Assembly: GCA_029834535.1 (NCBI GenBank)
Contig: JAQMWT010000208.1
Span: forward strand, 1 to 64,000
DNA length: 64,000 nucleotides
Direction of reading: 5' to 3'
Source: Chrysophaeum taylorii
Lineage: Eukaryota; Sar; Pelagophyceae; Pelagomonadales; Pelagomonadaceae
The notes under the pieces were generated by a model. That model ran no database searches. It worked only from the letters and a program-made list of their open reading frames with translations, and was not told the origin of the DNA. The stretch's first letter is position 1, and each line of letters starts with the position of its first letter. The translations under genes were made by a program, and so were the position numbers. Positions 1-10,181 of the stretch are shown here, piece by piece.

Positions 1-62
1 ACCACACCGTTCTCTTTATAGGTAAGCACCATGCTGCTGAGCAAGATCAAGAGGATGTTCTG

Positions 63-2081
63 GTGTGCAGCCGGACCGCAATGTCATTGAAAAACCCCAG
101 CCCTCATCTTTTGCCACTAATTTTGTTGTTTGCGTGTAATCATCCACTAATTAGTGCTGGCGCTACCTGCACCTGCAGCCTACCGCAGCAACCACCCACG
201 TGGAGTCACGCCCGCCGACGCGAGCTACCTCGCACACGCGCCCGCTGAGTCGTGCCACCAAGCGCTCCCAGACAGAAGAAACCAAATCGCGACGACATTA
301 CTCATCTGCTCATCATCTGGCTGCGATCCGGCCTGGCTCCAGCCAATACCACGCTTGCCGATGCGTAGTTTTAAATGTTTCTCAGCAGGAACATGGATCA
401 TCAATCACGTCAGACCAAAAAATTCAAACTTAAACCACCGGTCTCCTATCATCTTTTCTACATACGGACCTATTCAAGGCACTCGATTATCGCATCTCGC
501 GATCACTTGGACTACCAGATCTTCATGGAACTGTAGAACTCGCTCAATCAGAACACCATCTTCCCTCTGCCTTCTGCACCTTCAATATACGGCACGCTAT
601 CGAGGTCTCAAGAAGGAGACCCAGCGATCTTCATTTCACTGCGACTTAATGCGACAACGACGGCAAACCGCTCCTAATCACTGTGTCTCCAATTATAAAA
701 GGAAGATAGACGAGGCTTCCTGCTGCTGTCTTAGAACATGTCGCCAGCGAATCACATAGCAATGCCTCCATACCTATCTCTATTCCAATGGGTATGTGCT
801 GTGCGTGAAGAAACTCCGAGCACATTGCCCTCTCATTTATTTTCCTCGCGTGGAACGCATTTTCCCTTGTGAGTCATCACCCGCTGGTCACCTCCGTGCC
901 ACCATCCTCCGTGTTTTCTTTCTCCCATTGGACCTGCAAGCACTGCTCCAAGAACTAATCAAGGAACACGCACTACCCGATGATATTATTATTACCCCCC
1001 CAGTCACAACAGATTCACAAAATGCGGTGGCCTACCCCTTCAACCTCAAGTTTATTTCTCGGCTTCATCTGGAACGTCGCTTATTGCGAATGATGCGTTC
1101 GCACACAGACAATAAGCAGTCGATTATTAAGGCAGGCGCATCAGCCTTTGGTTCACGCTTGCCGCTCTCGTACATCACACTGCTGCGTACAACACACGGC
1201 ACATGATGAACGACCACCATCAATCTTTGACGAAGCGATCTTCACCAACTACCTTTTCGACACCGATCCAAGGATTTGCTAAAGCTCATCATCACGCTAC
1301 CCGATCTCGTAACGAACTGCCGCTGCGACCGAAAAGTCAGCAAACTACCCGCCAGTGGCACCTGCCGCCGGCACCAACACAACCTGTACTACTACCTCGC
1401 CATATCTTGCGGCATTATCCTCTCAGGTGACTCAACTTACCCAACAGGTTTTGCAATTTTCCAAACTTCATATGGACAAATGGACGAACGTCTCCACGCC
1501 TTGAAAATGCTACCTTGCGGTCTGATTTAACTACTGCTGTCACAGACCTCCGTGATATGGAAAATCGGATATTCCCAGCCACTACCAATACCAATATTAT
1601 GCTGGTAACCCTATTCAAGGTGTGTGAGTTACCCAACAGACTCACTCTCGCTCTGAATGACCAACACGACTTAGTGTTTGGCATGCCTGATGATATTCTC
1701 CTTCAACTTCAAAACGAGTTAATCCGCACGACACATCATATTGCCTCACAACAAACTGAGTCCCTTCAAGATCCTTTCATGATCCCACAGTTCCTCGAGA
1801 ATAACCTCGATGAATTGCAATTGAGCAGCCTTATCCCTCAAGTCTTGCATCACTTGCTCGCTCTTACCCACAGGATCATACCTCAACACTGCTCTGCAAA
1901 GAGCACCAATCATCCTTCTGAACCTGAAGATGACGACGTTTCCGCCATACGTGAAGTCCAAGAGGACCAAGCAACCTCCTCGCCATTATCATTGACATCT
2001 GCCTCATCACGTTCACTTCCCTCCTTCAAAGTTCCCCTTGCCAAAAGCATTCAGAGTGCTACCACCAAGTCCAAGCCCTAA
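63..2081 (+). pseudogene. Extra 3' coding region of copia element C (decayed)
   Basis: Several frames together match the 3' coding region of A and B. A block near 866-1130 carries CESSPAGHLRATIL, matching CDGCSAGHIRATII in B. The open frame 1515-2081 matches the C-terminal part and ends in the same TKSKP. Frames shift at least twice, so no single protein can be made. The function is unknown. I see no membrane segment, signal peptide or catalytic motif that would make it an envelope protein or enzyme. The shared blocks across diverged copies show that it was once under protein-level selection. Confidence 0.65.
1325..1348 (+). other. Copy of the T-E-x-S-x-N-Y junction motif in element C
   Basis: Reads A-T-E-K-S-A-N-Y followed by P-P. 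It sits at the position of motif 5 in A and B (T-E-T-S-L-N-Y). The DNA has changed (tcagca instead of tcgtta), but T, E, S, N and Y are kept. A weaker copy of motif 4 (T-A-M-S-L-K-N) lies at about 73-95. Confidence 0.6.
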
Positions 2082-2210
2082 CATCTGTCTGCTGATGAAC
2101 CTGTTGTGCCACTTTACGTGACCTCTGAAGTGCATTTCTTCTTTATCCTGATCTCGCCCTCCATCACGTTTCTCAAGAGATGCCATGTTCCTCAACCACA
2201 AGACATCTCG

Positions 2211-2231
2211 AGGGGGTGCAGAGAAATCTGC
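2211..2231 (+). repeat. Polypurine tract and truncated LTR start of element C
   Basis: AGGGGG at 2211-2216 is followed by TGCAGAGAAATCTGC, identical to the LTR start of A and B. At 2232 the sequence switches to the TAAC-rich tail of LINE L1 in reverse orientation. Confidence 0.75.
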
Positions 2232-4560
2232 TAACTACTTAACTAACTAACTTCGGACCTCTCCCGGGCATGGGAGCCAGGCTGGGCCGGCAGGAGCCTG
2301 TCCAGGATCACAGAGCAAAATCACACAGTTGGGGTAGAGGCGAGGGATGAAAAGGCGTTGATGGCGGACCGCCACTGCGCGCGGTATTGTGCGAGGTCGT
2401 GCAACGAGTTGAAGGGGATGTCGCATTTCCGGAGTGCCTTGGCGAGCGACCTCCCGTACGTCATCTGCGGAGCCCCCGGTGGGCGCTTGAAGCGGACCCA
2501 AGACGAGAGCATCTTGCGAGGGAGTCGGGAGAAGGGCATGCGGGCGACGTGACCGGCCCAGCGGAACTGGCGGCGCGTGACGTAGACGTCGATGGACTCG
2601 AGGCCGATGCGCCGCAGCAGGATGCCGTTGAGATGTGGTGGAGCCAGGTGTGCTTCCGGTCACACGACACGTGTGACGCGGGTGCACTGCGCGTGGAAAC
2701 ACCGCAGCCGGCGGAACAGGACCTCGGTGGCACCACGATTCCGCACCGTGAAGGAGGATGGCCAGGACGAGCGAGACATAGACGAGGCGCTTGGCGCGAG
2801 CAGAGACGGACTTCGAGGCGAAGATGCAGTCCCGCAAGACACCGAGGGCCTGAGACGCCTCTTCTTGATCCGCGCGTCGACGTCTGAGTCGTCGCGGCAG
2901 TCGCGCGAGAGGACCGAGCCGAGGTACTTAAACTGGTCGACGACCGGTATGAAGCGGCCGCGCCCGAGATCGATGTCCGAGAGGTCCGTGTCGTCGAACG
3001 ACTTTGGGTCGCCGTACAGGTGTGCCGGGCGAGCGACGAGCAGCATCTCCGTTTTGGACGCCGCCTTCGTGTGTCGGTTGCCTCGATGCACCTCCATGCA
3101 ACAGGCGTCGCAGTGTTCGATGAGGCGCAGTGTCTCGCTGGCGGCGATGTGGCGGTCCCAGAAGAGAAAGGCGACGTCGTCGGCGTACGCCGATTCATCG
3201 AAGGGAAACTCGTCGCCGCGAGCGGACCAACCCCGGTTCGTCATCTGAAAGTCCTCCCGCGTACTGTAGACACACGGGGCGCGGCCATGGCGTCGTCGAA
3301 ACGACGTCGTCAGTGCCACCATGAACAGCACGAACAGGACGGGGCCGAGGACGTTGCCCTGCTTGACGCCGATGATCGAGTCAACCGAGGCCACGACACC
3401 GCTGACCGATAAGTGGACCTGGATTCGGTGGAGGCCCTTGATGACTTCGACGAGCTTCGGCGGGACGCCGAACTTCAGGGCTGCTCCCACAGAGAGAGAA
3501 GCTCGCGGGACGTCGAACGCCTCACCGAAATCGATGAACCTCCGCGCGCAGGCCCGATTCGCCGGGCGCGGTGCAGTTCAGCTGACCAACGGCCCGTTTT
3601 ATCTCCTCCTGCGTCGGTGGTTCCCCGAGTTCCGGACGGATCGGCAACTGGTCAACGTCGTTGATCACGGTGGGGTCGTAGAGAGCAGAGCTTGAGCTGT
3701 AGAGATGCTCGAAGTGCGCCTTTAACGTCGGGTGTTCTCCTGTGGCGACGCGACACTGCTACCGTCGGCCTTCCATCTGTACCTGCCTAGCCAATGTGGT
3801 ATTCGTGAGACCGCGTCGAAGCCGTCCGACCGTGTTCCAGTATCTCGAGGTGCCGCCGAGCGACCGCGCTTGCGTTGAGTGAGTCATCACACAGACAGAC
3901 GATCCATCGCTCTTTTGCCCGTGCTACGCCCTTCGCGAGCCGCGACTTGATCGCCCGAAGGTCGTCGAGGACCGTGGACGCCGAGCGAAGACGGCGCCGG
4001 GCACCGAGCGAGGCACAAACGCGTGAGGGTGCGTTGCGTCGCTCGATCAGAGGGGCGAGCTCTTCCCCGCGTCCTCAAACCATCCGGGTCGGGGCGTCGG
4101 ATCTTCGGCAGTAAGGCGTCAGAGGCCGAGGCCGCCGCCCGCGCAAGGCGGGAGTACGGCGAGGACGGCGAGCCCCGGTCGGCGTCGGGTACCCCGTCCG
4201 TGGCGTCGGTCGGTGCGTCGTCGGTCGCGTCGTCATGTGACCCACGGCCCAAGCCGAAGGTGTCGAGCACGTTCGAGCACCACCGGCGCCGGAATCCGAA
4301 GCGCGTGCTTTCTGAGCGCAGGGGAGCGTAGTCGAGGCGCGCCAGAGAGGGCCGTGTGCCAGGAGGCCGTGCGAGGCGGACTTTGACGCGCAGTTACGCC
4401 CGCATAAACAACTCGCACGACCGTAAGTGAACCTCCTTATCCTCCTCATCGATCATCTCGACAACCCCGCCCCGCCGCAAGATCCCCCGCTGCTGGTGCG
4501 TCGTCGAGCACTGCACGAGAAAGTCGGCAAATACAAGCCGCGGGATCATGAGCACTAACA
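2232..4560 (-). mobile_element. Non-LTR retrotransposon L1, truncated or decayed copy
   Basis: Minus-strand copy of the same LINE family as L2. Its 3' end, a TTAG-type tail preceded by the conserved GGGAGAGGTCCGAAG block, lies at 2232-2275. Homology to L2 runs back to about 4440; the 5' limit is uncertain. The orientation is head-to-head with L2. No convincing target duplication was found next to the interrupted LTR of element C. Confidence 0.8.
2321..3700 (-). pseudogene. LINE L1 reverse transcriptase (frameshifted)
   Basis: The minus-strand frame shows RT motif B (GVKQGNVLGPVLF) and the catalytic box ESAYADDVAFLF, followed by KYLGSVLSRDC, typical of the RT thumb region of APE-type LINEs. 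Upstream, the motif A region (FIDF) is damaged and about 25 residues are scrambled compared with L2. The C-terminal part (TEVLFRRLRCFHAQ, MPFSRLPRKMLSSW) continues in other frames down to about 2320. It is not functional as written. Confidence 0.75.
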
Positions 4561-4885
4561 CAAGTCAAGGCGCCGTCCCCCTTACACCCACTCCCGTCCC
4601 CCTTACACCCACTCACCCCACCCTCCTTTCAGCTCGACTCTCACCCCCGCCAATCTAAGCTGCTTTGATCAGCAGCGCACGTTCGCTAACCTTTGAGTTC
4701 ACTCGTTTACTCCTAAACACAAGTCACTTGACCTAACCACTCGCCTTTGGCCCAACAACTCCGGAACTTAATAATGGGAATTCGTAGTGACAAGAGAGCG
4801 AGAGGACTCACGACGAACTGGAGATAGTCCCCGTGGAAACGCGCGCAGAGCCGGTTGGAGTGGCACCGGCGACTTTTATATATCG
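4561..4885. other. Spacer between LINEs L1 and L2
   Basis: No gene seen. It contains a short C-rich tandem repeat (unit close to CGTCCCCCTTACACCCACTC, two copies at about 4572-4612). It could include LINE 5' sequence, but I could not align it to L2. Confidence 0.4.
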
Positions 4886-4897
4886 AATAGTGGTAAC
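4886..4897 (+). repeat. L2 target-site duplication, left copy
   Basis: AATAGTGGTAAC, identical to 7688-7699. Confidence 0.8.
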
Positions 4898-4994
4898 TAA
4901 AACCCTTGCGATCGTTAACCTTATGGTTCCGATGGAGGACGGCGCCTAATACGCTTGCTCCCTGCGGCGGCCCCGGCCGTCCCGGAGTGAGACG

Positions 4995-5870
4995 GTGCCT
5001 GCCCGCCTCCCGGGCTGGCCGGTTAGCACCCGGAAAGTCTGCGCTGGGATGGGGTTCGCTCGGTTGGGTAGAAAGCGACGGACGGGTCGATTATTCGTGG
5101 ACCAAAACGTTCGCGGTCTGCGACGCGACGAGAAGAAGGAAGAGTTGTTCGCATCTTTACGGCGGCGGGACATCTTCGCGGCCACGTTGCAGGAGACGTG
5201 GCTCACCGGCAACGAGTCGCTCGAGCGACACGGCTACGTCGCTGTTTGTTCCGGTTTGGCAGCCTCCGAGCAGTCTTCCCGCGGCAGCCAGGGTGTGGCC
5301 GTGGTGCTGTCCCCTGCGGCGCAACAGGCGTGGCACGCGAGCGGCAGCACCGTTATCCGCGCATCTGCGCGAGTTGCGCTGCGACTCGATGTCCAGGACG
5401 ATGACGATCGAGACCTCGGCCTCTTTGTCATGAGCGCTTACGCTCCAGTCGGAACCGCGCCTGACGAGAAATGGGACGCGTTCTTCGACGACATTGACCT
5501 TGCGCTTCAAGCGCGACGACCGGACGACATCCTCGTCCTGGGGATGGACGGGAACGCGGCTCTCGGCGTGCGCTCCAAGTACGTCGTCGACGGCCCCTGT
5601 GGGCCCTACGGGGCGCCGTCAACGACGCTGGCCGCCGTCTCCACACGTTCCTCGCAACACGGCGTCTGGCGTCGGTCGGCACGTTCTTCCGTAAGCGCGC
5701 CTACGCGTCGTGGCTGCACCCGCGCTCCTGGAAAACGTACCAGCTCGATCACATGATCTCACGGCGGCGCGACGTGCACCGGTTCGCTGATGTGGGTTTG
5801 ACCAGCAGCCTCGTGGACTCGGACCACCGCGCTCTCAAGTGCATCCTGCGCGTCAAAGTCCGCCTCGCAC
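4995..5870 (+). pseudogene. LINE L2 APE-type endonuclease
   Basis: The open frame 4995-5756 and its shifted continuation give the endonuclease/exonuclease/phosphatase fold. The N-terminal N (DQNVRGL), catalytic E (LQETWL), SAYAPVG, the DGN box (LGMDGNAALG) and, after a frameshift near 5620, the final SDH box (DSDHRAL) appear in order. This enzyme nicks target DNA to prime reverse transcription. The frameshift removes the last catalytic histidine from the reading frame, so the copy is inactive as written. Confidence 0.75.
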
Positions 5871-6317
5871 GGCGCTCCTGGCACACGGCCCTCTTCGGCG
5901 CGCCTTGACTACGCTCCCCTGCGCTCAGAAAGCACGCGCTTCGGATTCCGGCGCCGGTGGTGCTCGAGTGCTCGACATCTTCGGATTGGGCCGTGGGTCA
6001 CATGACAACGCGACCGACGACGCACCGACCGACGCCACGGACGAGATACCCGACGCCGACCAGGCCGACGCCGACCAGGGCTCGCCGTCCTCGCCGTACC
6101 CGCCCGCGCGGGCGGCGGCCTCGGCCTCTGACGCGCTGCCGAAGACCCGACGCCTCCGACCCGATGGTTTGAGGACGCGGCGGAAGAACCCNGGAGGCGA
6201 TAAAACGGGCCGTTGGTCAGCTGAACTGCACCGCGCCCGGCGAATCGAGCCTTCGCGCCTCAATGTGACTTTCGACCCGAGCGCGGTACGTCCGACGCCA
6301 CCTTCTCGCTCAAGCTA

Positions 6318-7687
6318 GCGCTGAAGAAGCGGCGTGAGCACGGTCAGGACTCGTGGGTACTGTTCATCGATTTCGTTAAGGCGTTCGACCGCGTCCCGCG
6401 AGAGCTTCTCTGGAGGTGCTCCTGAAGTTCGGCGTCCCGCCGAAGCTCGTCGCAGTCAGCATCAAGGGCCCACCGAATCCAGGTCCACTTCTCGGTCAGC
6501 GGTGTCGTCGCCTCGGTTGACTCGATCATCGGCGTCAAGCAGGGCGACGTCCTGGGCCCCGTCCTGTTCGTGCTGTTCATGGTGGCACTGACGACGTCGT
6601 TTCGACGACGCCATGGCCGCACCCCATGTGTCTACCGTACGCGGAAAGACTTTCAGATGCGCGGAAAGACTTTCAGATGACGAACCGGAGTTGGTCCGCT
6701 CGCGGCGACGAGTTTCCCTTCGATGAATCGGCGTACGCTGACGACGTTGCCTTTCTCTTCTGGGACCGCCACATCGCCGCCAGCGAGACACCGCGCCTCA
6801 TCGAACACTGCGACGCCTGGGGCATGGAGGTGCATTGCGGCAACCGACACGCGAAAGCGGCGTCCAAAACGGAGATGCTGTTCGTCGCTCGCCCGGCACA
6901 CCTGTACGGCGACCCAAAGTCGTTCGACGACACGAACCTCTCGGACATCGAGCTCGGGCGCGGCCGCTTCATACCGGTCGTCGACCAGTTTAAGTACCTC
7001 GGCTCGGTCCTCTCGCGCGACTGCCGCGACGACTCAGACGTCGACGCGCGGATCAAGAAGGCGTCTCAGGCCTTCGGTGCCTTGCGGGACTGCATCTTCG
7101 CCTCGAAGTCCGTCTCTGCTCGCGCCAAGCGCCTCGTCTATGTCTCGCTCGTCCTGGCCATCCTCCTTCACGGTGCGGAATCGTGGTGCCTCACCGAGGT
7201 CCTGTTCCGCCGGCTGCGGTGTTTCCACGCGCAGTGCGCCCGCGTCATGTGTCGTGTGACCCGGAAACACACCTGGTCCCACCACATCTCAACGGAGATC
7301 CTGCGGCGGCGCCTCGGCCTCGAGTCCATCGACGTCTACGTCACGCGCCGCCAGCTCCGCTGGGCCGGTCACGTCGCCCGCATGCCCTTCTCCCGACTCC
7401 CTCGCAAGATGCTCTCGTCTTGGGTCCGCTTCAAGCGCCCACCGGGGGCTCCGCAGATGACGTACGGGAGGTCGCTCGCCAAGGCACTCCGGAAATGCGA
7501 CATCCCCTTCAACTCGTGGCACGACCTCGCACAAGACCGCGCGCAGTGGCGGTCCGCCATCCATGCAATTTCTTCCCAAGCTTCAACCCCAACTGTGCGA
7601 TTTTTTTGCTCTGTGATCCTGGACCGGCTACTACCGGCCCAGCCTGGCTCCCATGCCCGGGAGAGGCCCGAAGTTAGTTATTTAGTT
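6318..7687 (+). pseudogene. LINE L2 reverse transcriptase
   Basis: RT motif A reads VLFIDFVKAFDRVP at about 6357-6400, motif B GVKQGDVLGPVLF, and the catalytic box YADD lies in ESAYADDVAFLF near 6738. The long frame from 6626 continues through the thumb and the C-terminal LRWAGHVARMP block, a common signature near the C-terminus of animal and protist LINEs. A duplication of about 20 bp (6640-6676) and a frameshift separate the palm from the downstream part. The long frame runs past the element end into the target duplication. Confidence 0.8.
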
Positions 7688-7800
7688 AATAGTGGTAACA
7701 CATACGTCCTAGTTCAACGACATTGTGCGACTTTTCCATAACGAATAGTGGTAACACACACGCCCTAGTTCAACGACATTGTGGTCGACACGGCTAGCAA
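7688..7800 (+). repeat. L2 right target duplication inside a tandem repeat of the target
   Basis: The block starting AATAGTGGTAACACA and continuing through CCTAGTTCAACGACATTGTG occurs at 7688-7727 and again at 7746-7785, spaced 58 bp apart. The target itself was therefore tandemly duplicated. Confidence 0.7.
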
Positions 7801-9344
7801 GTTAACGAACTTTGTTGATGCGACGCGACGACCGCGATGTGACTGACAACCACCCACACCCCCCCCTCTTAGCAGTCGACCTTTAAAGACAACCAACCCG
7901 TTGGTACCTGTTATTCTCAATATTTTTCGGGATTTTTTACACGAACCGCGGTGTGCGGCGAGCCGATGACACCCACTAGCCGTTCAAGGCTCGAAACGGC
8001 CCTCCATGGTCCCCTCTCGCACCCGTGAAAGCGCGAACGCGTTTCGTGAGGTTTTAGAGACGCGAGACTTGCGTCGAAATTAGGCACTTTTTTGGGGGTT
8101 CCGCGCGCACATCTCTTTTTCTTTCGAGAAAATTATACGAAGACCGCCTCAAAGCCACACAGGCCGCCAGACGCCGGAGCTTTTGTCGAGATGTAAGAGG
8201 GTTCCGTGTGGCCCTCCTGAACCACCAACCATCATGATATAGTAGGGCGGGCGGAGTCCATGACGTCTCGCGGCTGGGGGCGGTGTTGGGGGCGGTGTTG
8301 GAGGCTTGCAGCAAGGTTGCAGGGGACTCAGAGCCACTTGTCGCAGTGGAGGCGCGGTGCGCATGGCGATAGGCTTGTCGACCTTGGCCTTGCAGTCGAA
8401 GATGCCGAGGCTGTACGTCTTCTTTTACATTTTGTGCGGCGCGTTCTCATCGGTCTCTAAGTTCTCGATGTGGCCGGGGATGTTTGGCTGCGGTCCGCCA
8501 CTTGGCCCGGTTGGCGTCAAGAGGACGCTGGCGGCACGAGCCGTCGATGGCTTCATGCTTCAGGAAGTTCCGGCAGTACCAGTTGTCCCACTTCCTGCCG
8601 TCCCAGAGGATGCCACCGGAGCCGTTGCGCTTCATCTTCCCAGAGTCATCGAGCTGGGCAAACTTCGGTGACCAGATGGTCTCGTTGACGGGCGCCTGCG
8701 CGTGCGCAATGACCAGCTCCTTATAGACTGGTTATTTCATCTCGCGAAGCTTGACGACGTTGCTCACCACCTTCGCCTCGGCATCCTTTAGGTAGCAAGC
8801 CATCCGACCCGAAATCTTCGACGCAGAGATGTTGTCGGCAACGTAGGTGTTGATCGCGCTCTCTTTTCACGCCACGTCTTCGCCGTACAGCCGGTTACGC
8901 TCATTGATGATCACGTTGAGCCCGCGCGTCGCACCCTTCGCCTAGAGTGGGGCCCAGTCTGTAGACGAAATCAATATCTAGTTCTGGCGTCAGGTCTCGA
9001 GTGGATCCTATGGCGCGGCCGGCGCCGGTGCTGGCCGGTGCTGGCGCTGGCATCCGTGCCGACGTTAGCTGCGCCTACGCCGTGATCGCCGTCACCGCGT
9101 CGTCCGACCCGCAAGGCTCTTGGACACGTCGTTAAACGGCGCTAGCTGCAACGTGCGCGTACTCGGGTCGCTCCTCAACGGCCTGTTTCAAGGCATTGGA
9201 GATCATCCCCCCGATGGCCATGACGCTAACTGCCACCGCACGGATGAGGAAGTGCTTCTCTTCCTTTGGGGGACCTCGCAGGGCGCATCGCATCGCGCTC
9301 TATGTGCACGTAGAATTTCCCCGCAAAGAAAAGTGACCTGAAAG
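7800..9344. other. Decayed, unassigned DNA upstream of element A
   Basis: The minus strand shows fragments of a former coding region at about 8900-8450, including INTYVADNISASKI, LKDAEAKVVSNVVKL and GGILWDGRKWDNWYC, broken by stops. The codon pattern looks protein-like but I do not recognise the family; a decayed transposon protein is likely. A sequence at 7859-7886 (CTCTTAGCAGTCGAC) also occurs at the edge of the Helitron-related repeats. Nothing else supportable. Confidence 0.35.
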
Positions 9345-9658
9345 TGCAGAGAAATCTGCTGCCTCTTACCCTTATCCGTCCGTTGAGAGCGTGATCTCTT
9401 CCTTACCCCTATTCCTCCTTTCTACACAATTAAATAGTCCTCTGATTTGTGCCTACGCTCATCATCATGGTCTAGCGCGCCCCGAGGTATGTAGCACGAT
9501 ACACTTTACCTTTCTCGTGTAGTTCTAGATGCCGCCTGTCGTGTTCTGAGGATATAGGAAACATACCTTTTCATTCCCCGAATTAAATGCTTCTAGACGT
9601 TCATGATGAGATGGGATGGTTTCCCAGGTGACTTACCACTGCTTGCTAATGCTCTGCA
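9345..9658 (+). repeat. Element A 5' LTR (314 bp)
   Basis: Starts TGCAGAG and ends CTCTGCA, a perfect 7-bp inverted terminus with the TG...CA ends typical of LTRs. It matches the LTRs of B throughout. The five bases before it are GAAAG; they cannot be tested against the truncated right side. Confidence 0.9.
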
Positions 9659-9672
9659 GGTTATGGGCCCAG
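9659..9672 (+). promoter_or_regulatory. Primer-binding site for half initiator-Met tRNA
   Basis: GGTTATGGGCCCAG lies directly against the LTR. It is the complement of CTGGGCCCATAACC, the anticodon arm of initiator methionine tRNA. Drosophila copia is primed in this way by a tRNA-iMet fragment cleaved in the anticodon loop, so half-tRNA priming is inferred. Confidence 0.8.
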
Positions 9673-10181
9673 GCGGGTCCCTGAGAAACCATGGGTTAAA
9701 ACGTGCACGTAACCTATGGGTATTGGGTCGTTACCGCGCCGACTTAGCCTCGCCACGAAAACACACTTGCAAATACAACGCCATTACCATTGGGCTGTAT
9801 ATAATTTTGTTTTTGCACACGTGATCGTGCAACCTTGTGTGCACCTGTTCATAGCATCGTATTGTCATGTCAATGTCTATGTGTGTGTAATTGGCTAACC
9901 TGTACTCTTGCACACATGTTTTGGAATATTTTGGGTACGTCCACTCGTACATTCCATGGCAATGCACTTAACAAGCTCCTTGAGAGCACCAAAACTAACC
10001 AGCTGCCTGAGTGACTACGCTTAGCGACACTACTCTGGACTCGCAGCTTGCACAGTCGTCAAATAGACATCTTTCCATCGAAAACGATGAGTGTACATAG
10101 ACACCGATAGACAGACCCCCTTCGAATGTCTAGACAGTGTCAACTGCGTGACTGAACCCACAGGTTCCCCCGTCAACTGCT

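Larger units (their letters stand above)
1..2231 (+). mobile_element. Copia-type LTR element C, 3' part only (continues off the left edge)
   Basis: The window opens in sequence matching the C-terminal end of the pol region of elements A and B. It then runs through the same extra 3' coding region and ends in the same polypurine tract and first 15 bases of LTR (2217-2231, starting TGCAGAGAAATCTGC). The LTR is then broken by the tail of LINE L1. Protein similarity to A and B is clear but the DNA is strongly diverged, so C is an older copy or a separate subfamily. I found no continuation of the LTR on the far side of the LINE. Confidence 0.8.
4898..7687 (+). mobile_element. Non-LTR retrotransposon L2 with 12-bp target duplication
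   Basis: The element is bounded by a perfect direct repeat AATAGTGGTAAC at 4886-4897 and 7688-7699. The 3' end is GAAGTTAGTTATTTAGTT, a TTAG-type tail. The order is a short 5' leader, an APE-type endonuclease and then a reverse transcriptase, which is normal for APE-type LINEs. At about 2.8 kb it lacks several hundred bases between endonuclease and RT. One undetermined base (n) lies at 6192. Confidence 0.85.

Noticed and set aside
9118-9140. Extra copy of the junction motif (ACACGTCGTTAAACGG)
   Set aside because: Lies outside the LTR, lacks the GACCG start and the Tyr codon; chance match.
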